Positions 54,021 through 63,383 are shown, counted from the stretch's first letter. The stretch is DNA of 64,000 nt from Streptomyces orinoci (GCF_003121295.1 NZ_PHNC01000004.1:141001-205000), one strand, 5' to 3'. The notes: generated by a model from the sequence alone, not told the origin. A program made the numbers and translations.

Positions 54021-55154
54021 ATGACCAATGGCCCCCGCTCCGGCCTCTCCGCCGTGAGCGCCGCGATCCTCGCCATGAGCCGGCACCTGGAGGTGAGGGA
54101 CGTCCTCCAGACCATCGTCGTCTCCGCCCGCGAGCTGCTCGGCGCCGACTACGCCGCCCTGGGCGTCCCCGACGACCACGGCGGCTTCGCCCAGTTCGTG
54201 GTGGACGGCGTCAGCGAGGAGCAGTGGAAGGCCATCGGCCCGCTGCCCCGCCAGCACGGCATCCTCGCCGCCATGCTCCAGGACGCCACCCCCCAGCGGC
54301 TGGCCGACGTCCGCCGGGACCCGCGCTTCGAGGGCTGGCCGGACGCCCACCCCGACATGTGCGACTTCATCGGCATGCCGGTGGCCGACGGCGACGAGAT
54401 CCTGGGCGCGCTCTTCCTGGCCAACAAACGCGAGCCCTGCGCCGGCTTCACCGCCCAGGACGAGGAACTGCTGCGCACCCTCGCCCAGCACGCCGCCATC
54501 GCCCTGGTCAACGCCCGCCTCTATGAACGCAGCCGGGAACTGACCATCGCCGGGGAACGCGCCCGCCTCGCCCATGAACTGCACGACGCCGTCGCCCAGA
54601 AGCTGTTCTCGCTGCGGCTGACCGCCCAGGCCGCCACCGCCCTGCTCGACCGCGACCCGGCCCGCGCCAGGAGCGAGCTGCAGCAGGTCACCCGGCTGGC
54701 CGCCGAGGCCGCCGACGAACTGCGCGCCGCGGTGATCGAGCTGCGCCCCGCCGCCCTGGACGAGGACGGACTGGTCGCCACCCTGGACAACCAGGTCAAG
54801 GTGCTCGACCGGGCACACGCCGCCCGGGTCACCTTCACCGCCGCCGCCATGCGCGCGCTGCCCGCCGCCCAGGAGGAGGCGCTGCTGAAGGTCGCCCAGG
54901 AGGCCCTGCACAACGCGCTGCGCCACTCCGGCGCAGCCAGGGTGGAGGTCACCCTGCGCCGGGCCGGCCAGGGGGCCGTGCTGCGGGTCGCCGACGACGG
55001 CCGCGGCTTCGACCCGGGCGCCGTGCGGCGGGCCGGGCGGCATCTGGGCCTGGTGTCCATGCGGGACCGCGCCCATGGTGTCGGCGGCAGACTCACCGTT
55101 GTTTCGGAGCCCGGCCAGGGCACCGCGATCGAGATGGAGGTGCCCGGTGGATGA
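54021..55154 (+). CDS. GAF-domain sensor histidine kinase (NarL/DesK-like)
   Basis: A 377-residue soluble kinase. The GAF domain (about residues 20-165) shows GADYAALGVPDDHGGFAQFV and FIGMPVADGDEILGALFLAN; the HisKA_3 phosphoacceptor is in ARLAHELHDAVAQKLFSLRL (His about 193), and the ATPase has VAQEALHNALRHSGAARVEV (N box) and VADDGRGFDPGAVRRAGRHL (G1), GLVSMRDRAHGVGGRL. No membrane segment, so the signal is internal, perhaps bound by GAF. The partner response regulator starts 8 bases before its stop codon. This pair sits next to the chaplin genes. Confidence 0.93.
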   Translation: MTNGPRSGLSAVSAAILAMSRHLEVRDVLQTIVVSARELLGADYAALGVPDDHGGFAQFVVDGVSEEQWKAIGPLPRQHGILAAMLQDATPQRLADVRRDPRFEGWPDAHPDMCDFIGMPVADGDEILGALFLANKREPCAGFTAQDEELLRTLAQHAAIALVNARLYERSRELTIAGERARLAHELHDAVAQKLFSLRLTAQAATALLDRDPARARSELQQVTRLAAEAADELRAAVIELRPAALDEDGLVATLDNQVKVLDRAHAARVTFTAAAMRALPAAQEEALLKVAQEALHNALRHSGAARVEVTLRRAGQGAVLRVADDGRGFDPGAVRRAGRHLGLVSMRDRAHGVGGRLTVVSEPGQGTAIEMEVPGG

Positions 55155-55797
55155 CCACCGCGCGATCCGAGTGCTGTTGGTGGACGACCACCAGGTGGTC
55201 CGCAAGGGCCTGCGCACCTTCCTGGAGGTACAGGACGACATAGAGGTGGTGGGGGAGGCGGCGGACGGCGCCGAGGGCGTCGCCCGCGCCGAGGAGCTGC
55301 ATCCCGATGTGATCCTGATGGACGTCAAGATGCCGGGCACCGACGGCATCGAGGCCCTGCGCAGGCTCCGGGCGCTGAACAACACCGCCCGGGTGCTGAT
55401 CGTCACCAGCTTCACCGAGCAGCGCACCGTGATCCCGGCGCTGCGGGCCGGTGCCGCGGGCTATGTCTACAAGGACGTGGACCCGGACGCGCTGGCCGGG
55501 GCGATCCGCTCGGTTTCCGCCGGGCATGTGCTGCTGCAGCCGGAGGTGGCGGACGCGCTGCTGGCCCAGGAGGACGCGGCGGGCGGCCAGGGCGGCCGGG
55601 GCAACGCGCTCACCGAGCGGGAGCGCGAGGTGCTCGCCCTGATCGCGGACGGCCGGTCCAACCGGGAGATAGCCCGGGCGCTGGTGCTCTCCGAGAAGAC
55701 GGTCAAGACCCATGTCTCGAACATCCTGATGAAGCTCGATCTGGCCGACCGGACGCAGGCGGCGCTTTGGGCGGTTCGTCATGGGATCGGCGCCTGA
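55147..55797 (+). CDS. LuxR-family response regulator
   Basis: A 216-residue NarL-type regulator. The receiver domain has LLVDDHQVVRKGLRTFLEVQ (acidic pair Asp-Asp), the phosphoacceptor Asp in DVILMDVKMPGTDGIEALRR (about residue 59) and Lys in AGYVYKDV. The C-terminal helix-turn-helix is LTEREREVLALIADGRSNRE followed by IARALVLSEKTVKTHVSNIL. It starts GTG 55147 inside the kinase gene, so both are translated together. Targets are unknown; the adjacent chaplin genes are candidates. Confidence 0.94.
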   Translation: MDDHRAIRVLLVDDHQVVRKGLRTFLEVQDDIEVVGEAADGAEGVARAEELHPDVILMDVKMPGTDGIEALRRLRALNNTARVLIVTSFTEQRTVIPALRAGAAGYVYKDVDPDALAGAIRSVSAGHVLLQPEVADALLAQEDAAGGQGGRGNALTEREREVLALIADGRSNREIARALVLSEKTVKTHVSNILMKLDLADRTQAALWAVRHGIGA

Positions 55798-55951
55798 GGG
55801 CGGCAGCCCGGAGCGTCGCCTTCCGATCATCGATTCATGCGGTCGTGTGATTGGCCATACGAACCAGAAACCCGATTGATGGCGGCCCGTTCTCCATGGC
55901 GTAACCGCGGCGGCTGGCCGTGGGAACGTTCTCAGGAAGGTCAGAGGAAGA

Positions 55952-56191
55952 GTGAACAACATGAAGAAGGCCGCTGCCGTCACGCTCGCCGTCGGTGGTC
56001 TGGCCCTCGCCGGTGCCGGTGTCGCTTCCGCGCACGGCCAGGCGAACGCCGAGTCGGAGCACAACCCCGGCGTTCTCTCCGGCAATGTGGTCCAGGTGCC
56101 CGTCAAGGTTCCGGTGAACCTCTGCGGCAACACGACCACCATCGTCGGCGCCATGAACCCGGCGCACGGCAACCTCTGCGTCAACGAGTAA
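55952..56191 (+). CDS. Chaplin (short form, one chaplin domain)
   Basis: A 79-residue secreted hydrophobin-like protein of aerial hyphae. After a signal peptide (KKAAAVTLAVGGLALAGAGV, ASA) comes one chaplin domain, NPGVLSGNVVQVPVKVPVNL then CGNTTTIVGAMNPAHGNLCV, with the two conserved cysteines. Short chaplins self-assemble into amyloid-like surface films that lower water surface tension. The position matches the S. coelicolor chpE locus, but ChpE lacks cysteines whereas this protein has both. GTG 55952 follows AGAGGAA closely; ATG 55961 is the alternative. Confidence 0.92.
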   Translation: MNNMKKAAAVTLAVGGLALAGAGVASAHGQANAESEHNPGVLSGNVVQVPVKVPVNLCGNTTTIVGAMNPAHGNLCVNE

Positions 56192-56379
56192 CGAGCCCCC
56201 GCTCGTTGCCGTCGGCCGGCCGGCCTCGCCTGGGAGCGGGGTCGGCTTCCGAGGGGGATCAATCGTCCGAACGAGGGCAAACGTCGCTGGCGGCCGTGCC
56301 ATCGGCGAAGTGGTGACGTTCATCAGGGCGCGACTGCCGTCATCCGGCGTCGCAAGTCACCAGCAAAGGAAGACACCCT

Positions 56380-56727
56380 ATGAACAGTGCCAAGAAGGTC
56401 GCCCTGGTTCTGGCTGCGGCGGGCATGGCCATCGGCGCCTCCGTCGGTACCGCGGCCGCTACGGATGACGGCGGAGCCCGCGGCGTCGCCACCGGCTCGC
56501 CCGGCGTCCTGTCGGGCGATGTGATCCAGATCCCGATCGACATCCCGATCAACCTGTGCGGGAACACGATCGACATCATCGGGCTGCTCAACCCGACGTT
56601 CGGCAACACCTGCATCAACGGTGAGGTTGTCCGCGAGGAGCACCACAGCTACCGCGAGCACCACGAGTCCCGCCACGAGGCCCACCACGAGTCCCACCAC
56701 GGTGGTGGCCACCACCAGGAGGACTGA
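56380..56727 (+). CDS. Chaplin with histidine-rich C-terminal extension
   Basis: A 115-residue protein. Signal peptide (KKVALVLAAAGMAIGASVGT, AAA), then a chaplin domain SPGVLSGDVIQIPIDIPINL and CGNTIDIIGLLNPTFGNTCI with both cysteines and an unusually isoleucine-rich core. Unlike ordinary short chaplins, which end at this point, about 34 more residues follow: EVVREEHHSYREHHESRHEA and onward, with 13-14 histidines in HH pairs separated by Glu, Ser and Arg. Such a tail could bind Zn, Ni or Cu or make assembly pH-dependent. AAAGGAAG precedes the ATG. It lies 188 bases after the first chaplin gene and is followed by a perfect terminator. Confidence 0.9.
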   Translation: MNSAKKVALVLAAAGMAIGASVGTAAATDDGGARGVATGSPGVLSGDVIQIPIDIPINLCGNTIDIIGLLNPTFGNTCINGEVVREEHHSYREHHESRHEAHHESHHGGGHHQED

Positions 56728-56755
56728 CCGTCCCGGCACTCGGCACCGTAACGGC

Positions 56756-56789
56756 AAGGCCCCGCGGACCCTCCGGTCCGCGGGGCCTT
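56756..56789. terminator. Perfect 15-base hairpin, bidirectional terminator
   Basis: AAGGCCCCGCGGACC (56756-56770) pairs perfectly with GGTCCGCGGGGCCTT (56775-56789) around CTCC. It separates the chaplin gene from the convergent hypothetical gene. Confidence 0.92.
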
Positions 56790-56798
56790 CCGGCGTTC

Positions 56799-57605
56799 TC
56801 AGCCCCGCCCGCGCTCCCGCTCCTCCAGCAGGGCGTTGTACGCGGCCACCTGGGCCCGGCGCGCCGTGCGCTCCACCGGGCGCAGCGCCGCCGCCCGGGC
56901 CGCGATCTCGGTGGCGCTGACCGCGCCGCCGTGCTCCCGGCCTCCGCCGTCTCCTGGCCGGCAGGCGATGGTGATCAGCGCGCCGACCCGCTGGGCCAGC
57001 TCCAGCACCCGGACCGCACGCGGCGGATAGCCCGGCGCCAGTAGCTCACGGCCGCTCTCGGCCCGGGCCCGGTACGCCTCCAGGGCGGCCTGCGCCACCG
57101 GCCCCGACCCGGCCACATCCAGCCGGGAGAGCACCTCGGTGGCCTCCCGCAGCGCCTCGGCCAGCTCGCGCTCGGCCTCCGAGAGCGAGGGCGCGTCCAC
57201 CACCGGTACGTCCCGGACCGGCAGGCACTGCCAGACCACCTCCACATGCATATCGCCCTCGGGACCCGCCTGGTGCACCTCGGGCACCAGGCCCAGACCG
57301 GCCCCGGTGGCGATCACCGCCTCCCCGGCCTCCAGGGCCAGCGAGTTGAACTCCGGCGGTCCGCTCAGCCCCAGCGGATGCCCCGGGGCCGGCAGCGCCA
57401 GGCGCAGCCCGCGCGCCCCCAGCGCACGCAGTCGGCCCAGCGCCAGGGTGAGGCCGACCGCGCCGGACTCGTCCGGCAGTCCGGCGACCCGGTGCGAGGC
57501 ATCGTCTCCGGTGATCTGCTGCGCCGCGTCATCCGGTGCGGCAAACCCGGCAAGCAGGGCATTTCCCCAGGCGCACAACCGTCCTGAGCGGTGTTCATCG
57601 AGCAT
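56799..57605 (-). CDS. Conserved actinobacterial hypothetical protein
   Basis: A 268-residue soluble protein from ATG 57605. The N-terminal region (LDEHRSGRLCAWGNALLAGF) and the VGLTLALGRLRALGARGLRL and LPAPGHPLGLSGPPEFN segments look like an acetyltransferase-free alpha/beta fold with no catalytic motif I can name. The second half is helical and Ala/Arg/Glu-rich (LSEAERELAEALREATEVLS). A member of a Streptomyces-wide single-copy family of unknown role. It is divergent from the ABC ATPase gene. Confidence 0.75.
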   Translation of the reverse strand: MLDEHRSGRLCAWGNALLAGFAAPDDAAQQITGDDASHRVAGLPDESGAVGLTLALGRLRALGARGLRLALPAPGHPLGLSGPPEFNSLALEAGEAVIATGAGLGLVPEVHQAGPEGDMHVEVVWQCLPVRDVPVVDAPSLSEAERELAEALREATEVLSRLDVAGSGPVAQAALEAYRARAESGRELLAPGYPPRAVRVLELAQRVGALITIACRPGDGGGREHGGAVSATEIAARAAALRPVERTARRAQVAAYNALLEERERGRG

Positions 57606-57714
57606 GGGCCCCAGCCTAAGGACTGCCGGGTATGGCCGGTGGCGTAGGTTTTCCCTGGGGGCTTGCGCCGACAGGTGCCAGCGACGACGAACTGCAATGG
57701 GAGACAACGCGCTC

Positions 57715-58506
<792 letters not shown>

Positions 58507-58564
58507 GCCCCCACGCCCCGGGCAGCCCTGTCCCCGACCCCGCCCACGCGCCTACCATGACCAT

Positions 58565-58987
58565 GTGAACACATGGGCGTGGTGGCTCGTGGCCGCCGTA
58601 GGGCTCGGCATCCCGCTGATCGTGACCGCGCTGCCGGAGTTCGGCATGCTCGCGGCCGGCGCCGTGGCCGCCGCCGTCACCTCGGGGCTGGGCGGCGGCA
58701 CCGTCACCCAGTTCATCGTCTTCGCCGTCGTCTCCGTCTCCCTGATCGCCGTGGTGCGCCCGATCGCCAACCGGCAACGGGCCCGCCGCCCCGAGCTGCG
58801 GTCCGGAGTGGAGGCGCTCAAGGGGCGGCAGGCCGTGGTGCTGGAGCGGGTGGACGAACACGGCGGGCGCATCAAGCTGGCGGGCGAGGTCTGGTCCGCC
58901 CGTTCCCTGGACACCGAGCGCAGCTTCGAGGTGGGCCAGCGGGTGGACGTCATCGACATCGACGGTGCCACCGCCGTGGTGATGTGA
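58565..58987 (+). CDS. NfeD family membrane protein
   Basis: A 140-residue short NfeD: helices WAWWLVAAVGLGIPLIVTAL, FGMLAAGAVAAAVTSGLGGG and FIVFAVVSVSLIAVVRPIAN fill the first 65 residues, and the C-terminal OB-fold beta-barrel follows (GRQAVVLERVDEHGGRIKLA, GEVWSARSLDTERSFEVGQR). NfeD proteins are cotranscribed with SPFH proteins and form membrane microdomain complexes with them, as the next gene does here (143 bases downstream). Start GTG 58565. Confidence 0.9.
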   Translation: MNTWAWWLVAAVGLGIPLIVTALPEFGMLAAGAVAAAVTSGLGGGTVTQFIVFAVVSVSLIAVVRPIANRQRARRPELRSGVEALKGRQAVVLERVDEHGGRIKLAGEVWSARSLDTERSFEVGQRVDVIDIDGATAVVM

Positions 58988-59130
58988 GCCGTGCCGATCC
59001 GCCGCTCCCACCCGGTGTGCCGCTCCCGCGGCCGATCTGATCAAGCCGCCTGCGCGGCCGCGCCGGTTCTGAAAGACTCGATCATCACGATCGACCACCG
59101 ACCGACCAACGACCAACGGCACGAGGAGCC

Positions 59131-60069
59131 ATGATGGCGATCATCATCGTCCTGATCATCCTGGTGGTGCTCGTCTTCGTCGCGCTCATGAAGACGGTGC
59201 AGGTCATCCCGCAGGCCAGCGCCGCGATCGTCGAGCGCTTCGGCCGCTACACCCGCACCCTGAACGCCGGACTGAACATCGTCGTCCCGTTCATCGACTC
59301 CATCCGCAACCGGATCGACCTGCGCGAGCAGGTGGTGCCGTTCCCGCCGCAGCCCGTCATCACCCAGGACAACCTGGTCGTCAACATCGACACCGTCATC
59401 TACTACCAGGTCACCGACGCCCGCGCCGCCACCTATGAGGTCTCCAGCTTTATCCAGGCCATCGAGCAGCTGACCGTCACCACCCTGCGCAACATCATCG
59501 GCGGCATGGACCTGGAGCGCACCCTCACCTCCCGCGAGGAGATCAACGCGGCGCTGCGCGGAGTGCTGGACGAGGCCACCGGCAAGTGGGGCATCCGCGT
59601 CAACCGCGTGGAGCTCAAGGCCATCGAGCCGCCCACCTCCATCCAGGACTCGATGGAGAAGCAGATGCGTGCCGACCGGGACAAGCGCGCCGCCATCCTC
59701 ACCGCCGAGGGCATCCGCCAGTCGCAGATCCTCACCGCCGAGGGCGAGAAGCAGTCCGCCATCCTGCGCGCCGAGGGCGAGGCGCGGGCCGCCGCACTGC
59801 GCGCCGAGGGCGAGGCCCAGGCGATCCGTACCGTCTTCGAGTCCATCCACGCCGGTGACCCGGACGAGAAGCTGCTGTCCTACCAGTACCTGCAGATGCT
59901 CCCGAAGATCGCCGAAGGCGACGCCAACAAGCTCTGGATCGTGCCCAGCGAGATCGGCGACGCCCTCAAGGGCCTCAGCGGAGCCGTCGGCAACCTCAAC
60001 CCCAAGAGCGGCGGCGGCGCCAGCCTGGCCAAGGAGAGTCCGCGCCGGGAACAGCCCCCCATCGACTGA
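59131..60069 (+). CDS. SPFH/Band 7 domain (stomatin/QmcA-like) protein
   Basis: A 312-residue membrane-anchored protein: one N-terminal helix (AIIIVLIILVVLVFVALMKT), then the SPFH domain (VQVIPQASAAIVERFGRYTR, LNAGLNIVVPFIDSIRNRID, VDLREQ-type RIDLREQVVPFPPQPVITQD) and a long Ala/Glu coiled coil (DKRAAILTAEGIRQSQILTA, repeated AEGE units, about 180-235). Stomatin-like proteins form rings in lipid microdomains. It pairs with the NfeD gene just upstream. GAGGAGCC precedes ATG 59131. Confidence 0.93.
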   Translation: MMAIIIVLIILVVLVFVALMKTVQVIPQASAAIVERFGRYTRTLNAGLNIVVPFIDSIRNRIDLREQVVPFPPQPVITQDNLVVNIDTVIYYQVTDARAATYEVSSFIQAIEQLTVTTLRNIIGGMDLERTLTSREEINAALRGVLDEATGKWGIRVNRVELKAIEPPTSIQDSMEKQMRADRDKRAAILTAEGIRQSQILTAEGEKQSAILRAEGEARAAALRAEGEAQAIRTVFESIHAGDPDEKLLSYQYLQMLPKIAEGDANKLWIVPSEIGDALKGLSGAVGNLNPKSGGGASLAKESPRREQPPID

Positions 60070-60149
60070 GCAAGCGGCCTGATGCATGATCAGTGCGACC
60101 CCCCGACCTGCCATGGCGGGGAGGCTTCGTACTGACAAAGGAGATGGCC

Positions 60150-60917
60150 TTGTCCATCTGGGCTGCAATCGCGGTCTTCGCGGCCGGCATAGGGGCCGGC
60201 ACCATCAATGTCATCGTCGGCTCCGGGACCCTGTTCACCTTCCCGGTGCTGCTGGCCGCCGGCCTGCCGCCGGTCACCGCCAATGTGTCCAACACCCTGG
60301 GCCTGGTCACCGGAAACCTCAGCGGCGTCATCGGCTACCGCCGCGAACTGCGCGGCCAGCGGCGCCGCATCATCCGCTTCGGCACCGTCGCCCTGCTCGG
60401 CGGACTGACCGGGGCCATCCTGCTGGTCGTCCTGCCACCGAAGACCTTCGCCGCCGTGGTGCCGGTGCTCATCGGCCTGGCCCTGGTCCTGGTCGTCCTG
60501 CAACCCCGGCTCGCCCGGGCCCTGGCCCGCCGCCATGAAAGCACCGGCACCGTCCCGCACGCCGACGGCGGAGCCGCGCTGCTCCTCGGCCTGCTCCTGG
60601 CCAGCGCCTACGGCGGCTACTTCGGTGCGGCCCAGGGCGTGATGTACCTGTCCCTGATGGGCCTGCTGCTCGCCGACGATCTGCAGCGCATCAACGCCCT
60701 GAAGAATGTGCTCGCCGTGGTGGTCAATGGCGTGGCCGCCCTGTTCTTCCTCTTCGCGGCGCATATCGACTGGCGCGCGGTGCTGCTGATCGCCGCCGGC
60801 TCCACCCTGGGCGGCCAGCTGGGCGCCAAGGTCGCCCGCCGGCTGCCGCCCACCGCCATGCGCGGCGTCATCGTACTGGTCGGCGCGGTGGCCATCACCG
60901 AACTCCTGCTGCGCTGA
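60150..60917 (+). CDS. TauE/SafE family (sulfite exporter-like) permease
   Basis: About 255 residues with eight membrane helices. VFAAGIGAGTINVIVGSGTL and FPVLLAAGLPPVTANVSNTL are the family opening, with the second repeat GGYFGAAQGVMYLSLMGLLL and LQRINALKNVLAVVVNGVAA. Members move sulfite, sulfoacetate or related anions. The start is set at TTG 60150 because AAAGGAG lies 6 bases before it and the ATG at 60144 is too close to that site. Confidence 0.87.
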   Translation: MSIWAAIAVFAAGIGAGTINVIVGSGTLFTFPVLLAAGLPPVTANVSNTLGLVTGNLSGVIGYRRELRGQRRRIIRFGTVALLGGLTGAILLVVLPPKTFAAVVPVLIGLALVLVVLQPRLARALARRHESTGTVPHADGGAALLLGLLLASAYGGYFGAAQGVMYLSLMGLLLADDLQRINALKNVLAVVVNGVAALFFLFAAHIDWRAVLLIAAGSTLGGQLGAKVARRLPPTAMRGVIVLVGAVAITELLLR

Positions 60918-60959
60918 CCGCAGTTGAGCGGGCGACGGCCACCGGGCGCCGTTGTCCGC

Positions 60960-61463
60960 TCAGGCCGGCACCGACAGCCAGGCGGGCGGCCGCTTCCGGT
61001 CGTACGGACCCAGCGCCAGCAACAGGGCGTCGGACGGCGTCGGTTCAAAGGGCCGGGTGAGCAACCGCATCCCCGCCTGCTCCGGAGTACGGTCCGCCTT
61101 ACGGTGGTTGTCCTCGGCGCAGGCGGCGACGGTATTCAGCCAGGTGTCCCCACCGCCGTGCGAACGCGGCACCACATGGTCCACCGTGGTGGCCCGCCGC
61201 CCGCAGTATGCGCAGCGGTGCCCGTCACGCACCAGCACTCCCCGGCGTGACCAGGGCGCACGTTGTCGGAACGGCACCCGTACATATCTGCGCAATCTGA
61301 TCACCTGGGGCACCGGGACCTCCACCGCGGCCGCCCGCCACCGCAGCCCGGGACGGGCCTGCTCGACCACGGCCTTGTTCTGCAGCACCAGCACCACGGC
61401 CCGGTGTGGCGACACCGCCGCCAGGGGCTCGAAGCTCGCATTGAGGACCAGTGTCTGCCGCAT
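60960..61463 (-). CDS. HNH endonuclease family protein
   Basis: A 167-residue protein of a conserved actinobacterial group: LVLNASFEPLAAVSPHRAVV at the start, the zinc site with CAYCGRRATTVDHVVPRSHG (C-x2-C ... DHxxP-x-SxGG) at about 85-107, and ACAEDNHRKADRTPEQAGM with the third ligand Cys and His. The HNH fold cuts or nicks DNA; this single-copy type may be a repair nuclease rather than a selfish element. ATG 61463 is chosen because GGGAGG lies 8 bases upstream. It converges with the TauE gene. Confidence 0.88.
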   Translation of the reverse strand: MRQTLVLNASFEPLAAVSPHRAVVLVLQNKAVVEQARPGLRWRAAAVEVPVPQVIRLRRYVRVPFRQRAPWSRRGVLVRDGHRCAYCGRRATTVDHVVPRSHGGGDTWLNTVAACAEDNHRKADRTPEQAGMRLLTRPFEPTPSDALLLALGPYDRKRPPAWLSVPA

Positions 61464-61818
61464 TCCGTCCACCTCCCGGCCGTGCTCCCGCCCCGGTGGC
61501 GGGATGGCTCAACTGTGCCGGGGAGAAAACGGTGGAACAACGCAATTTCCTTGCGAAACAAGGAAGATGAGGGAAAGAACGGGGAAACGCTCCGGGCCCT
61601 TCCCCCGTGGAACGCATGGGCCCGGAGCGTATGACGACGGACGAGGCCGGCCGGAGCTTGAGGGCTCCGGCCTCCGGCAGACGGCCGGTGCGCACCGCGC
61701 CGCCCCCGCCACTGCGGTATCCGCCGCCCGACGGCGAGATGCGGTGCCATCGGACGGATACCACTCTGCGGTGCCGGGAGCCGGGGCGCAACGGAATTTC
61801 CGGTCGGCGCCGGGGAGT
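61464..61818. other. Intergenic region between two minus-strand genes, no gene recognised
   Basis: These 355 bases hold the promoter of the HNH gene: an A/T-richer stretch 61528-61590 (GTGGAACAACGCAATTTCCT and GCGAAACAAGGAAGATGAGG) stands out and contains TTGTTCCAC on the minus strand. The distal half is G+C-rich without coding character or strong inverted repeats. Confidence 0.5.
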
Positions 61819-62361
61819 TCAGCTCTGCCCGGGGTTCTCGTACTCGCCGATCAGCTGCGCCCGGGCCAGGGCGTGGAACCGCAGATGGAAGCCGACCACG
61901 GCGGGGGAGGCGTCCTGGTCCGGGCCCAGCTTCTCCTGGTCCACGGCGTAGACGGTGAACACATAGCGGTGCGGCCCGTCCCCGGGCGGCGGCGCGGCGC
62001 CGCCGAAGTCCCGCGTACCGTAGTCGTTACGGGCGTGCACCGCACCCTCGGGCAGCCCCTTCATCTCACCGCTGCCCGCACCGGCGGGCAGTTCGGTCAC
62101 ATGGGCCGGGATGTCGAAGAGCACCCAGTGCCAAAAGCCGCTGCCAGTGGGCGCGTCGGGGTCGAAGCAGGTGACCGCGAAGCTCTTGGTCCCCTCCGGG
62201 AAGCCCTCCCAGCGCAGCTGGGGCGAGGTGTTGCCGCCGCTGAACACCTGGGCGCCGGGCAGCCGGGCTCCGTCCGTCACATCCGCACTGACCACGGTGA
62301 ACGAGGGCACCGGGGGGTGGAAGTCATGGGGGAGCGGCCGCCGCTTGAGCGCATCGGACAC
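61819..62361 (-). CDS. YbhB/YbcL family PEBP-like protein
   Basis: A 180-residue phosphatidylethanolamine-binding-protein homologue. The ligand-pocket motifs are intact: [20 protein letters not shown] (DPDxP, about residues 60-79), [39 protein letters not shown] (GxxR-like) and [11 protein letters not shown]. Function in bacteria is unclear; kinase-inhibitor naming comes from eukaryotic relatives. The GTG at 62361 has AGGAGG 7 bases upstream. No signal peptide. Confidence 0.9.
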   Translation of the reverse strand: MSDALKRRPLPHDFHPPVPSFTVVSADVTDGARLPGAQVFSGGNTSPQLRWEGFPEGTKSFAVTCFDPDAPTGSGFWHWVLFDIPAHVTELPAGAGSGEMKGLPEGAVHARNDYGTRDFGGAAPPPGDGPHRYVFTVYAVDQEKLGPDQDASPAVVGFHLRFHALARAQLIGEYENPGQS

Positions 62362-62514
62362 AAAGACACCTCCTGTAACGAGGAGACCGTTGGGAAGGCC
62401 AGCCTAACGACGCGCTTCCACCGAAGCCGCCCGGGAGCTGCGACCATACGAGGTGTGCTTCGAAGTGTGTTTCCCCGAACCGGCCCCGGCCCACGACGAG
62501 CGGGCGGCCGTGCC

Positions 62515-62955
62515 ATGCGCGCGCTGACCGTGCTCCTCGCCGCCCTGCCCCTGTTCCTGCTGCCCGCCTGCACCTCCGGCGGGCACGGCAAATCAGCCCA
62601 TCACTCCACCAGCGCCCCGGCCCGGCCGGCCACCCCGCAGCACGGCGGCACCGCCGGTCCGGACTGGGCGAAGGGCATGCGCACCGTCACCCCCGACAGC
62701 CTGCCGCCCGAGGCCCGCAAGACCCTTCAGCTCATCGACAAGGGTGGCCCCTTCCCCTACGCCAAGGACGGCACCGTCTTCGGCAACTACGAGAACCGGC
62801 TGCCCAAGCAGGCCCGTGGCTACTACCACGAGTACACCGTCCCCACCCCCGACGCCCGGAACCGCGGCGCCCGCCGGATCATCGCCGGGAGCCACTCCGA
62901 GCGCTACTACACCGGCGACCACTACAAAACCTTTGAAGCGGTGGTGAAGCCATGA
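62515..62955 (+). CDS. Secreted guanyl-specific ribonuclease (RNase Sa/barnase family)
   Basis: A 146-residue exported RNase. The signal peptide ends in a lipobox (LLPAC, Cys19), so it may be a lipoprotein tethered outside, followed by a His/Ser/Pro/Thr linker. The RNase Sa domain starts at about residue 70 (RKTLQLIDKGGPFPYAKDGT, VFGNYENRLPKQARGYYHEY). Catalytic Glu is in YYHEYTV, Arg in RGARRIIAG and His in TGDHYKTF. RNase Sa relatives cut RNA 3' of guanosine. Its stop overlaps the start of a barstar gene (ATGA), which protects the cytoplasm. ATG 62515 is chosen for the signal peptide; GTG 62455 and 62467 lie upstream in frame. Confidence 0.92.
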   Translation: MRALTVLLAALPLFLLPACTSGGHGKSAHHSTSAPARPATPQHGGTAGPDWAKGMRTVTPDSLPPEARKTLQLIDKGGPFPYAKDGTVFGNYENRLPKQARGYYHEYTVPTPDARNRGARRIIAGSHSERYYTGDHYKTFEAVVKP

Positions 62956-63383
62956 CCGGTCAACTCCCCGACGCGGGCATCACCGGACTGCTGGACGGCA
63001 CGGTCCCGCCCGGGATCTACCGCCTGCCGGTGACCGAGTCCGCCGCCCGGACGCTGACGCTCGCCGCCGAGGCCGGCTGGCGGGCCGCCCGGCTGCGACT
63101 GGACGGGGTCGGCGACAAGGCCGCCTTCCTCGACAAATGCGCCGCCGACCTGGGGTTCCCCGGCTGGTTCGGCCACAACTGGGACGCCCTGGCGGACTGC
63201 CTGATGGACTTCTCCTGGTGGCGCAAGGACGGCGAACCGAGCGGCTATCTGCTGCTGGCGGAGGACTGGGACACCTTCCGGAAGTCCGCACCCGAGGACG
63301 CCCGGATGGCCGAGACCATCTTCCGGGACGCCATCGACTTCTGGGCCGGACGGGAGACACCGCTGGCGGTGCTGCTGGTCTGA
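62952..63383 (+). CDS. Barstar family ribonuclease inhibitor
   Basis: A 143-residue cytoplasmic inhibitor. The barstar fold spans about 45-140: FLDKCAADLGFPGWFGHNWD followed by ALADCLMDFSWW holds the helix with the conserved Asp-Ala-Leu and acidic residues that plug the RNase active site, and GYLLLAEDWDTFRKSAPEDA the second half. The N-terminal 45 residues (ITGLLDGTVPPGIYRLPVTE) extend beyond classic 90-residue barstar. Coupled to the RNase gene by a 4-base overlap, so toxin and antidote are made together. Confidence 0.93.
   Translation: MTGQLPDAGITGLLDGTVPPGIYRLPVTESAARTLTLAAEAGWRAARLRLDGVGDKAAFLDKCAADLGFPGWFGHNWDALADCLMDFSWWRKDGEPSGYLLLAEDWDTFRKSAPEDARMAETIFRDAIDFWAGRETPLAVLLV

Noticed and set aside
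55798..55951. BldN-type promoter (CGTAACC with CGTT) for the first chaplin
   Set aside because: CGTAACC and CGTT are present near 55903 and 55929, but the spacing is about 21 bases, too long for the usual element; transcription start mapping is needed.
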